Source of the DNA: Vibrio azureus
Lineage (GTDB): Bacteria > Pseudomonadota > Gammaproteobacteria > Enterobacterales > Vibrionaceae
Length of the DNA: 64,000 bases
NCBI RefSeq assembly: GCF_002849855.1
Contig: NZ_CP018617.1
Location: 620,001-684,000 of the forward strand
Reading direction: 5' to 3'
Position numbers and translations under genes: made by a program. Shown in pieces: positions 28,741-36,515 of this stretch. How positions within the stretch are numbered: the stretch's first letter is position 1; every line of letters starts with the position of its first letter. The notes under the pieces were generated by a model. It saw only the letters and a list, made by a program, of their open reading frames with translations. It made no database searches and was not told the DNA's origin.

Positions 28741-30744
28741 ATGAAAAAACTTTCTAAAACGATTCAACTTGCTTGCGCAATGTTGTTTTTTTCTCCAACT
28801 TCTTTCGCACAAGAAGTAAACCACTCTACCGTGGTGCAAACGGTATATTACAATCAGGTAGACGCAAAGTACCAAGACCCGCTCTACCTATTTCAATTGG
28901 TGTTGTCGAAAAACTGTCTTAATTATCAGACAGAAGAACAGACATGCAGTACTTACTTAGAAGATAAGCGTGATAGTGTGTCATCGGCTTGGCACGCTGA
29001 GTCTGATCCGGTAAAAAAACAATACCTAAACATCAAGCTAGAAATGATAGAAAATACTCGTGTTGTTTTGGCAGACGTCCATCATGGTGATCAAGGTTAC
29101 TTTAGCCCTATCGTCGCTGATAGCCGTGCAATCATGGAGGATCGCTTTGGTGCCCAAGCAAAACAACTGATCGTAGATCATTTGAAAGAAAACGATAATA
29201 CTTTAAGTACTGACTATATCAGTACAGATCAACGTATGTTGTTAGATTATACAGAACAGGCATATGATTATCGCCAAGCTGTAATGGAACCTGAAGGTAT
29301 TAATGTTCCACAACCGACTAAGAAAGAAAAAATCCACTATCAAGAACTGCTTTTTGCTAAAAAGTACCTTGAAAGTAAAATTTCTCTTACTGCAGCAGAA
29401 AACGAATTAAATGGCTATATAAAAGACGTGATTCGTGATCTTACTGAGTGTGCTGAATGTACTACTGATGTCATTGTAAAAGTCACAAATAACAATAACG
29501 TGACTTACCAAGAGATGTCTCTGGCAGAAATTGCTTTGGTCGGCTTCGAAAGGTTCGGGCCGGGAAGCGGTGATGTATCCGCTATCTACCCAGAGAAATA
29601 CTTAGTCTCACAAAACGGTAAAATATCTGTAGCAAGGTTTATGTTTGAGCTCAGACAATATATTTTACAGAATCAGGAGACACTGCTGTTTACAAGAGAT
29701 GAGCTCGAATCAGGAGCAATGCCTAGCGATATTGATAAAATGTCTTGGGAAGTCATGAAGGATGGCCTGGCTCAGCCGAAATGGGCAAGCAAGATTTGGA
29801 ACTTAGGTGTGGTACCGAATATTCGTCGTTTATTTAATTCATTAGTCGCCATTACAACCGGCCCAACTGGAGCGACCTTTGTCGACTCTGCTTCGAAAGC
29901 AATGAATCAAGCGGTAACTTCAAACTTTAAGATCGCACACTTCGGGAAAACATTTAATATTGCAAGTGCTATTACAGCTGGAGTAAGACATCTACCAAAA
30001 GTAATTATTGGAGAGTCTGAGCGTCACCTATGTAACAGCGATGAGATTGCAGGAAGTGGATTTACCAACGGCATCACCCTAGAAGAAAAATGTGTTTACG
30101 TGCCTGACTTTTCATATAAGTCTTTCCCTATTACCGTAAGTTCACTGTTTGATCAACAAGAAGGTTCGGCACTCGTGGATCAGATGGCCAATGGTAATAC
30201 GGCGACGGTAAGGTTATATCAAGTTCTGCCTTCTTTTATCAATCCTTGGGAATGGATTTTCTCAGGCCTTCATTATATTTCTGGAGTGGACCCAAGACAG
30301 TATGGCCAAGATATCATGGGATACAGAGTAAGCTTAGTTCATGATAGTGGTTCAATTGTGTTCAGAAATATCATCTTTGAAAAGCAACAACTTACGTTAA
30401 CTAAAGAACCTTTATACGATGCAGATGTAAGCCACTATACATTAAAAATCTTTAGTAACTTAAACAACAATGAAGTTGCTAATTTTAGGCTAAACGAAGC
30501 CATGTTCTTACGAGTAAATTCTGGCGTGGTGAAAGGGAATAAATTTTACTTTGTTGAAGAGGTCTTTGATAACCAAAAACCAGAATACGTTAATAAAACG
30601 CGTGCTTCAAAAGTGTGTGGGTTAGCTCCACAAGGTACGAAAGATGAGGAATTCTATTACGAGTGTCTAAGCGATAAGTATTTCCCTCGTATTATTCCTG
30701 ATTATTATATGGATAACATGCGTGTTGTATCAAAACCTGAATGA
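28741..30744 (+). CDS. Exported protein of unknown family (paralog of 36516-38372)
   Basis: 667 aa, not recognised. Signal peptide MKKLSKTIQLACAMLFFSP to about residue 23 (SFA-QE). The mature protein starts HSTVVQTVYYNQVD and has a helical N-terminal half, a Cys pair (TECAECTT, about residue 235), a mildly hydrophobic stretch near 395-425 (FNIASAITAGVRHLPKVII), then a strand-rich C-terminal part with paired cysteines (CNSDEI...EEKCVYVP and SKVCG...YYECL). It clearly shares this plan with the 618-aa protein encoded 6 kb away, but has about 50 extra residues around 475-530 (including INPWEWIFSGLHYISG). No enzymatic motif was seen. Possibly a secreted or periplasmic effector or surface protein. 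Confidence 0.75.
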   Translation: MKKLSKTIQLACAMLFFSPTSFAQEVNHSTVVQTVYYNQVDAKYQDPLYLFQLVLSKNCLNYQTEEQTCSTYLEDKRDSVSSAWHAESDPVKKQYLNIKLEMIENTRVVLADVHHGDQGYFSPIVADSRAIMEDRFGAQAKQLIVDHLKENDNTLSTDYISTDQRMLLDYTEQAYDYRQAVMEPEGINVPQPTKKEKIHYQELLFAKKYLESKISLTAAENELNGYIKDVIRDLTECAECTTDVIVKVTNNNNVTYQEMSLAEIALVGFERFGPGSGDVSAIYPEKYLVSQNGKISVARFMFELRQYILQNQETLLFTRDELESGAMPSDIDKMSWEVMKDGLAQPKWASKIWNLGVVPNIRRLFNSLVAITTGPTGATFVDSASKAMNQAVTSNFKIAHFGKTFNIASAITAGVRHLPKVIIGESERHLCNSDEIAGSGFTNGITLEEKCVYVPDFSYKSFPITVSSLFDQQEGSALVDQMANGNTATVRLYQVLPSFINPWEWIFSGLHYISGVDPRQYGQDIMGYRVSLVHDSGSIVFRNIIFEKQQLTLTKEPLYDADVSHYTLKIFSNLNNNEVANFRLNEAMFLRVNSGVVKGNKFYFVEEVFDNQKPEYVNKTRASKVCGLAPQGTKDEEFYYECLSDKYFPRIIPDYYMDNMRVVSKPE

Positions 30745-30861
30745 AAATTGAGCGCTGTTCTTACTCCGAGATCGTAAACTTGAGGGAGTAAATAAGAGAT
30801 TTAAAGCGCTGAAATTCAAAGCTTTGATTTAACTCTTGTTGAATTACATGCCAATAAGACC

Positions 30862-30900
30862 AAACATGCCGCGTTAATTACTGATGCGGCATGTTTTTAT
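30862..30900. terminator. Bidirectional terminator
   Basis: An 11-bp perfect stem (AAACATGCCGC with GCGGCATGTTT) is followed by TTTAT on the plus side and lies between two convergent genes. Confidence 0.85.
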
Positions 30901-30909
30901 CCGTTTGTA

Positions 30910-31521
30910 CTACAGCGTCGAATTGTAATACTTAATCATTTCTTCTTGAGTCGCGGAAGTTAATTCAGAATTATTCTGTTGCGTTTTCATAATTTGTGCA
31001 AGTGAGGGGAGTATACTTCTTTCTACACGATGATCTTCCTGCCAGAGCTTGCCTCTCATAATGGCCTTAGCGCAGTGGAAGTAGACAGTTTTAACATCAA
31101 TTTTAACGACTAGCTTTGGGGCTTTTTTGCCATCTGGGCATAATGCTTTTAATTCTTCGTCTATATGAAGAGTTGCACTTCCTTTGAGGCGAACGACTTC
31201 ATCAATACCATTAACCATCAAAAGTAATCCAACATGTGGGTTATTAATGATATTTTTAAAGCTGTCTATGCGATTGTTTCCGGAGCTATCTGGAAGGAGT
31301 AGGGTATGAGAATCTAGTACCTTAATAAAGCCTGGTTCACCCCCACGAGGCGAAATATCGGTAAAGTTTTCGGAGTCAGTTGTTGCTAAAAGTGCAAAAT
31401 GGCTATGCTCGATAAAGATTTTGGTAAAGCTATCGATTTGATATTGAACTTTGTTTCTGGCTCTTGTGCTCGGTTCGGGATATAGGGCTGCTAACTCATT
31501 TAACGTATTAATTTGGCTCAT
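30910..31521 (-). CDS. Pyridoxamine 5'-phosphate oxidase family flavoprotein (MSMEG_1061-like)
   Basis: 203 aa. The split-barrel FMN-binding fold is suggested by the segments FALLATTDSENFTDISPRGG (about 42-61), LLLPDSSGNNRIDSFKNI and VGLLLMVNGIDEVVRLKGSA. These match the PPOX subgroup sometimes named after MSMEG_1061, whose members bind FMN (or F420 in actinobacteria). The substrate is not known. It is a single gene between the 667-aa exported protein and artP, transcribed toward the former, with the ART promoter region behind it. Confidence 0.82.
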   Translation of the reverse strand: MSQINTLNELAALYPEPSTRARNKVQYQIDSFTKIFIEHSHFALLATTDSENFTDISPRGGEPGFIKVLDSHTLLLPDSSGNNRIDSFKNIINNPHVGLLLMVNGIDEVVRLKGSATLHIDEELKALCPDGKKAPKLVVKIDVKTVYFHCAKAIMRGKLWQEDHRVERSILPSLAQIMKTQQNNSELTSATQEEMIKYYNSTL

Positions 31522-31748
31522 AATAGCTCTATGTCTTGTTGCTAAATAAGAAGTAGTATTATGTGTTTAGTTGTATTTTTTAACAATTATAAATATCTCT
31601 TTTGTGATTTTTGTCTAATGAACGAAGTATTGTATCTTGAAGCTACTTGGGGATAGCTATTGGGTTAGCATTGAATTCAGTAAAGCAACATTCAATCAGT
31701 GCTTTTAACTTTATTTATAGCGATAAAATATACAACCTGTTACTTATT

Positions 31749-31783
31749 TAAGTTTTTATACATTTTTCTTGCATAAAAAGTCA
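31749..31783 (+). promoter_or_regulatory. Tandem ArgR boxes upstream of artP
   Basis: Two 14-bp sites similar to the ArgR half-palindrome core TGAATAAAAATTCA: TAAGTTTTTATACA (31749-31762, 11 of 14 allowing the A/T-rich centre) and TGCATAAAAAGTCA (31770-31783, 12 of 14). Their starts are 21 bp apart, the classic spacing of paired 18-bp ARG boxes separated by 3 bp. They sit about 50-80 bp before artP. Arginine-dependent repression of the transporter is the expected effect. The rest of the 309-bp gap (31522-31830) is AT-rich, with a decayed repeat arm near 31628-31658. Confidence 0.65.
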
Positions 31784-31830
31784 AAATTGTTAGTATAAAT
31801 GCCAAGTGACAATTAATGCAGTATGGCAGC

Positions 31831-32559
31831 ATGAGTATTCAAGTTAAAAGTATCAATAAATCTTACGGTAATACCCAAGTTCTACACGATGTCAGTTTTA
31901 ATTGTGAAAGTGGTGAAACGTTGGTGTTACTTGGCCCAAGTGGTGCAGGGAAGAGCTCTCTACTACGTGTTCTTAACCTTCTAGAAGGAGCTGATAACGG
32001 TCAGTTAAACATCACTAATAACGCATTCGATTTTTCAACTGAAATCAAAGAGAAACAAGGTTTAGCGCTCCGCCGTAAAGTGGGCATGGTGTTCCAACAG
32101 TATAACCTGTGGCCACACATGACAGTGATGGATAATCTGATTGAGGCTCCGGTAAAAGTCTCTGGCATGAACAAAGAAGAAGCGAAGACGCAGGCAATGC
32201 AAATTCTCTCAACGCTGCATTTGGCCGACAAAGCGGATGCATGGCCGATGCAACTCTCTGGTGGTCAACAGCAACGTGTAGCGATTGCTCGCGCGTTAAT
32301 GATGAAACCTGAAGTCTTACTTTTTGATGAGCCTACCGCAGCGCTTGACCCTGAAATCACGAACCAAGTGGTCAAAATCATTAATGATTTAAGCGAAACC
32401 GGAATTACACAAGTCGTTGTGACCCACGAGGTGGATTTCGCAAAGAAAATTGCTAGCCATGTTCTATACCTAGAAAAAGGGCACATCGTAGAGCACGGTA
32501 CGCATGAAGCATTTGTTAATCCGAAAACCACTCAGTTTGCGGATTATCTCAATCACTAA
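31831..32559 (+). CDS. artP: Arginine ABC transporter ATP-binding protein
   Basis: 242 aa. It has Walker A GPSGAGKS, the Q-loop FQQYNLWPH, the signature [12 protein letters not shown], Walker B VLLFDEP and the H-loop VTHEV. It starts [14 protein letters not shown] like E. coli ArtP, so I chose the ATG at 31831 over the in-frame ATG at 31816. It powers arginine uptake together with the periplasmic binding protein and two permeases encoded next, in the order artP-artI-artQ-artM as in E. coli. A pair of ArgR boxes precedes it. Confidence 0.92.
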   Translation: MSIQVKSINKSYGNTQVLHDVSFNCESGETLVLLGPSGAGKSSLLRVLNLLEGADNGQLNITNNAFDFSTEIKEKQGLALRRKVGMVFQQYNLWPHMTVMDNLIEAPVKVSGMNKEEAKTQAMQILSTLHLADKADAWPMQLSGGQQQRVAIARALMMKPEVLLFDEPTAALDPEITNQVVKIINDLSETGITQVVVTHEVDFAKKIASHVLYLEKGHIVEHGTHEAFVNPKTTQFADYLNH

Positions 32560-32599
32560 ATTAAATTTTTAAAGTTCAGTCTATTTAACAGATAAGCTC

Positions 32600-32622
32600 G
32601 GCTGTCATTGCGAGTGTCAGCC
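32600..32622 (+). promoter_or_regulatory. Intercistronic hairpin between artP and artI
   Basis: GGCTGTCA and TGTCAGCC form an 8-bp stem with one T-T mismatch and a 7-base loop, with no T-run. It may protect or process the transcript so that the binding-protein mRNA is more abundant than artP mRNA, as in other ABC operons. The role is inference. Confidence 0.4.
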
Positions 32623-32647
32623 CACTAAGTACACACGGAGTATTGCA

Positions 32648-33391
32648 ATGAAAAAGATTCTACTAGCTTCACTAATCGGCCTTTCTTCTGCAACCATGGC
32701 AGTGAATGCCGCGGCACAAGAAGAGATCAAATTCGCAATGGAAGCGACTTACGCACCGTTCGAATACATGGATGAAAACAACCAAATTCAAGGTTTTGAT
32801 GTGGATCTTGCGAACGCACTATGCAAAGAAATGGAAGCAAAATGTACCTTCCACAACCAATCTTTTGACAGCCTGATCCCTGCATTAAAATTCAAGCGTT
32901 ATGACGCGGCTATCTCTGCAATGGACATTACCGACGCGCGTTTGGAGCAAGTGAACTTTTCTGACCCTTACTACGACAACTCAGCAGCATTTGTTTCTAT
33001 CAAAGAAAAAGTGGCTAATCAGAAAGCACTAGAAGGTAAGCGTATTGGTGTTCAAAACGGTTCAACACACCAAAGCTACCTGATTGATCAAATGCAAGGC
33101 GTAACAGCGGTTCCTTACTCAAGCTACCAAGACGCGTTCATCGATATGAAGAATGGTCGTATTGATTCTGTATTCGGTGACACAGCCGTCGTAGCAGAAT
33201 GGTTCAAGAAAGAAGACAATCTAGAGTACGTGGGCGAGCACGTTACTAACCCTAAATACTTCGGTAACGGTTTCGGTATCGCGGTAAACAAAGGGAACGA
33301 CGAGCTAGTGAACAAGCTGAACACGGCACTAAAAACAGTCAAAGCGAACGGCGAATACGACGTAATCTACAACAAGTACTTCGGTAAGTAA
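32648..33391 (+). CDS. artI: Arginine ABC transporter periplasmic binding protein
   Basis: 247 aa with a signal peptide ([20 protein letters not shown], cleavage near NAAA). It has the SBP_bac_3 fold signatures: [20 protein letters not shown] near the start, [31 protein letters not shown], and [13 protein letters not shown]. It binds arginine in the periplasm and delivers it to ArtQ/ArtM. GGAG precedes the ATG by 8 bases. Codon choice is more biased (many GAA, AAC and GCA) than in its neighbours, which fits high expression. E. coli has two such proteins (ArtI and ArtJ); here only one is present. Confidence 0.92.
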   Translation: MKKILLASLIGLSSATMAVNAAAQEEIKFAMEATYAPFEYMDENNQIQGFDVDLANALCKEMEAKCTFHNQSFDSLIPALKFKRYDAAISAMDITDARLEQVNFSDPYYDNSAAFVSIKEKVANQKALEGKRIGVQNGSTHQSYLIDQMQGVTAVPYSSYQDAFIDMKNGRIDSVFGDTAVVAEWFKKEDNLEYVGEHVTNPKYFGNGFGIAVNKGNDELVNKLNTALKTVKANGEYDVIYNKYFGK

Positions 33392-33392
33392 T

Positions 33393-34082
33393 ATGGCACT
33401 AACGGGTTACTCTTTATCGCTTGTTCAAGCTAGTTGGATGACTGTCCAACTAGCCTTCACAAGCCTTTTAGTCGGTTTGATTCTGGCAGTGGTATTCGCC
33501 AGTGGTGAAATGTCTCGGCGGGTTTTCGTTAAATGGCCAACGACGGCGTTTGTGACAATGGTACGTGGCTTGCCAGAAATCCTTGTTGTGTTGTTTATCT
33601 ATTTTGGTTCGACGCAGGTTCTGTTTTTAATCACCGGAGACTTTATTGAGGTTAGTCCGTTCTTGTCTGGCGTGGTGGCGTTGTCATTGATCTTCGCTTC
33701 TTATGCTTCTCAAACTTTACGTGGCGCCTTAAAAGCGGTCGGGAGAGGGCAGAGAGAAGCAGCAAGTGCCCTTGGCATTAGTCAAGTACACGCTTTTGTT
33801 CGCATTGTTTTGCCACAAGCTGTAAGACACGCACTACCAGGATTAACTAACCAATGGTTGGTTTTGCTGAAAGACACCGCACTTGTATCATTGATAGGCG
33901 TAACGGATTTGTTGAAGCAAGCGCAGCTAACGTCTGCAGCGACGCATGAAGCGTTTACATGGTATGCAACGGCTGCTGCAATTTATTTAGTGATTACGCT
34001 TATTACGCAACGTGCCGTCAAACTGATTGATAAGAAGTTCTCAATTCAAGGTATGAGTATGGGACAGGAGGCGACCGCATGA
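33393..34082 (+). CDS. artQ: Arginine ABC transporter permease
   Basis: 229 aa with about five membrane helices. The EAA loop is visible as [25 protein letters not shown]. It starts one base after the artI stop (TAATATGG) and ends with ATGA overlapping the artM start. It forms the inner-membrane channel with ArtM. Confidence 0.92.
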   Translation: MALTGYSLSLVQASWMTVQLAFTSLLVGLILAVVFASGEMSRRVFVKWPTTAFVTMVRGLPEILVVLFIYFGSTQVLFLITGDFIEVSPFLSGVVALSLIFASYASQTLRGALKAVGRGQREAASALGISQVHAFVRIVLPQAVRHALPGLTNQWLVLLKDTALVSLIGVTDLLKQAQLTSAATHEAFTWYATAAAIYLVITLITQRAVKLIDKKFSIQGMSMGQEATA

Positions 34083-34747
34083 ACGAACAACACGTTTGGC
34101 AAATGCTGGATGGCTTAGGCACTAGCCTTCAATTGACCGCCGCTGCCTTGGTTGTGGGCTGTCTCTTAGCTCTAATGATGACGCTGACTCTGATCCTACG
34201 TACTCCGGGCTTGCATTGGATAAGCCGTGGCGTCATCACCTTGTTCACAGGTACGCCTTTATTGGTACAGATTTTCTTGGTGTACTACGGTCCGGGCCAA
34301 TTTGATGTAGTAAGAGAAAGCATATTCTGGACATGGCTAAGCCAACCTTGGTTCTGTGCGATGTTGGCGTTAGCGCTCAATACCGCGGCATACAGTACTC
34401 AGCTGTTCAAAGGAGCGTTTAACGCGATTCCTTCCGGGCAATGGCAAGCGTGTCGTGCTCTGGGTATGAACAAAACGGCAACGCTAAAAGTGCTGCTGCC
34501 ATACGCAATTCGTCGTGCTGTTCCGGCTTACTCGAACGAAGTGATTTTGGTCTTCAAAGGCACGTCACTAGCAAGCACGATTACGATCATGGATCTGATG
34601 GGTTACGCGCAGCGCATTAACGCGCAAACTTACGATACGCTGACGGTATTTGGTATTGCAGGTGCCTTTTATTTAAGTGTAAATGGTGCTTTGACTTTGA
34701 TATTTCGCCAAGTTGAGAAAAAAGCACTGGCCTTTGAAGCGGCTTAA
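34079..34747 (+). CDS. artM: Arginine ABC transporter permease
   Basis: 222 aa, the same length as E. coli ArtM, with about five membrane helices. The EAA loop is [30 protein letters not shown] lies 8 bases before the ATG, inside artQ, and ATGA overlaps the artQ stop. Last gene of artPIQM. Confidence 0.92.
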   Translation: MNEQHVWQMLDGLGTSLQLTAAALVVGCLLALMMTLTLILRTPGLHWISRGVITLFTGTPLLVQIFLVYYGPGQFDVVRESIFWTWLSQPWFCAMLALALNTAAYSTQLFKGAFNAIPSGQWQACRALGMNKTATLKVLLPYAIRRAVPAYSNEVILVFKGTSLASTITIMDLMGYAQRINAQTYDTLTVFGIAGAFYLSVNGALTLIFRQVEKKALAFEAA

Positions 34748-34756
34748 AGGAAACCT

Positions 34757-34809
34757 TATACCCAAGTAACCTCTTTCTGAAACAAACACCTTGAGTTCAC
34801 TTGGGTATA
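34757..34809. repeat. Dispersed palindromic repeat, 53-bp copy
   Basis: TATACCCAAGTAACCTC at the left and CTTGAGTTCACTTGGGTATA at the right enclose a short spacer. It lies between the convergent artM and EamA genes and may replace a terminator; I see no other one there. Confidence 0.85.
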
Positions 34810-34823
34810 TAGACAAGTTGATG

Positions 34824-35702
34824 TTAATGATTACGTCTTTGCTTAATCAGTAACAGAACTTGTGGTAGCAAAGACATGATGATCATACCAAACATGAACC
34901 CGTACTGAAGCAGAGTAAAGTTTTCATCGAGCAACACATATCCAGCGACGATTCCCGCAAGCGGATTGGCGACGCCTCCAAAGGTAAAATCCACCACGCT
35001 CATTCTTTGTAACAACCAAACATAGACACTATAGGCGAAGACGGTGTTGAGTAAAATGACCCAAAGTAAGCCGACTAGGTTTCGTAAAGAAATATGACTC
35101 ACAGCATCTAAATAAGGCTGTGGTTGTAAAAATGCAGACAGGCAAGTGGCAAGGGAAAGAACGACGCCACCTAAAATAAGTTGCCACGTCAAAACAGTCC
35201 ACCAATGAATTCGAGAACCTAGAGTCTTGGTTACCGTGCTTCCTATTACGATACACATGATTGCAGAAAGCATCGCGATCAAACCTACAGGGTTTAAATT
35301 CATTGAACTGGGGTTAAATAACAACCAAGCCAGTAGGATTAAAGCTGAACCGCATAGCACTTGACTCTGAGAAGGTTTCCGTTGGTGGAAAAGCCAACTA
35401 AAAAGCATGGCAAAGACAGGGACAGATATCATCCCCACGCCAGAAATCGCTGATGGTAAAGTTAACGCCATAACAAATATGAGTCCAAAAAACATTGCTA
35501 TATTAAGAGTGCCAAGCACAGTTAATACCTTCCAATCTTTTCTTTCTGGTAACGTTGGTTTTATGGCGAGAAGTATAAGGCCAGCGGGTAAAGAGCGAAG
35601 CGCTCCCAGCAGCAGTGGTGGCCACTCTGCGAGTGTATATTGTGTTACAGCATACGTAGTCCCCCAACAAAAAGCGGGCAGCATAGCAAAAATAATATTC
35701 AT
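34824..35702 (-). CDS. EamA (DMT superfamily) transporter
   Basis: 292 aa with ten membrane helices in two EamA repeats; the start MNIIFAMLPAFCWGTTYAVT at 35702 gives a standard N terminus. The open frame extends 50 residues further, but that part runs through the promoter region shared with the divergent MarR gene. Typical features are the FCWGTTYAV segment in helix 1 and the SGVGMISVPVFAMLFSWLF segment. The substrate cannot be predicted; exporters of amino acids or drugs are common in the family. Regulation by the adjacent MarR protein is likely, given the two direct-repeat sites between them. Confidence 0.87.
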   Translation of the reverse strand: MNIIFAMLPAFCWGTTYAVTQYTLAEWPPLLLGALRSLPAGLILLAIKPTLPERKDWKVLTVLGTLNIAMFFGLIFVMALTLPSAISGVGMISVPVFAMLFSWLFHQRKPSQSQVLCGSALILLAWLLFNPSSMNLNPVGLIAMLSAIMCIVIGSTVTKTLGSRIHWWTVLTWQLILGGVVLSLATCLSAFLQPQPYLDAVSHISLRNLVGLLWVILLNTVFAYSVYVWLLQRMSVVDFTFGGVANPLAGIVAGYVLLDENFTLLQYGFMFGMIIMSLLPQVLLLIKQRRNH

Positions 35703-35703
35703 G

Positions 35704-35789
35704 TAAAGTATCTTTATATTGAGATAGTTTTCGCAAAGATACCTTAGTGTCTGGTTACTGTAAAGTATCATTATGCTAAGATATCTTTC
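35704..35789. promoter_or_regulatory. Two copies of a putative MarR operator
   Basis: A 29-bp sequence occurs twice: TAAAGTATCTTTATATTGAG... at 35704-35732 and TAAAGTATCATTATGCTAAG... at 35761-35789, each with an imperfect palindrome (GTATC...GATA). One copy touches the start of the EamA gene and the other lies about 35 bp before the MarR start. This is the pattern expected for autoregulated MarR/target pairs. Confidence 0.6.
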
Positions 35790-35822
35790 TGAATGAAAAA
35801 GCTGTTGGAGGCGATCCTTTAT

Positions 35823-36308
35823 ATGGACGCGGTTGAAAGAGCAATCAGTCAATGGTCACAAGAACGACCAGAGCTAGATACAGAGCCCATGGCGGTCATG
35901 GGGCGCTTGATGAGAATTGTGAAGCACATGGAAACTCATGTTGGCGAATTACATAAACAATACGGCCTAAAATTAGGTGAGTTTGATGTACTTGCAACAT
36001 TAAGGCGAAGCGGTGCACCATACAGATTGACGCCATCGGGGTTGCTTGGTTCATTAATGCTAACATCAGGGGCAATGACCAATCGTCTTGATAAATTGGA
36101 GAAAAAAGGCCTGATTGTGAGAGAGCATAGCAGAGACGATCGTCGAAGTGTGACTGTCGAACTGACTGCCCAAGGTTTAGAGTTGATCAACACCATGCTT
36201 GAACACCATCTTCAGCTGCAACATCAACTTATCAGTGCTTTGAGCAAAACTGAAATAACAGAGTTTAATCAGATCTTAAAAACACTATTAAAAAATTATG
36301 AAGCGTGA
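35823..36308 (+). CDS. MarR family transcriptional regulator
   Basis: 161 aa, from ATG 35823 (GGAGG 11 bases upstream); an in-frame ATG at 35793 would add 10 residues. The winged helix lies at about residues 50-115, with LTPSGLLGSLMLTSGAMTNR (recognition region) and the wing DDRRSVTVELTAQG. The N terminus WSQERPELDTEPMAVMGRL is typical of one MarR subgroup. It is divergent from the EamA transporter gene, which it probably represses until a ligand binds. The ligand is unknown. Confidence 0.9.
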   Translation: MDAVERAISQWSQERPELDTEPMAVMGRLMRIVKHMETHVGELHKQYGLKLGEFDVLATLRRSGAPYRLTPSGLLGSLMLTSGAMTNRLDKLEKKGLIVREHSRDDRRSVTVELTAQGLELINTMLEHHLQLQHQLISALSKTEITEFNQILKTLLKNYEA

Positions 36309-36354
36309 TTTTAGCGGAGGTATTTATTTAGCAGGTATATATCTTTAGCGAGTA

Positions 36355-36430
36355 TATACCCAAGTGACCTCAAGATGCTTGATTCAGAGCGAGGTCATCT
36401 CGCTGAACGCAGCATCTTTAGGTTATTTAT
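36355..36430. repeat. Dispersed repeat, partial copy
   Basis: The left arm is complete (TATACCCAAGTGACCTCAAG), followed by GATTCAGAGCGAGGTCATCT and the inner segment GCTGAACGCAGCATC; the right end is worn (TTTAGGTTATTTATA). It lies between MarR and the terminator. Confidence 0.8.
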
Positions 36431-36435
36431 AGTTA

Positions 36436-36478
36436 AACGGCGTTAAGAGCAAAAGCTTATTAACGCCGTTGTTGTTTA
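36436..36478. terminator. Bidirectional terminator
   Basis: AACGGCGTTAA and TTAACGCCGTT form a perfect 11-bp stem with a 13-base loop, followed by GTTGTTT. It separates the convergent MarR gene and the 618-aa exported protein gene. Confidence 0.8.
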
Positions 36479-36515
36479 GGCAATACTTGTGGATGGAAAT
36501 TTTAATCAGGCATCT

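Noticed and set aside
35703..35852. 50-residue extension of the EamA transporter
   Set aside because: It covers the promoter and operator region of the divergent MarR gene and would put a hydrophilic segment before the first helix that the family lacks.
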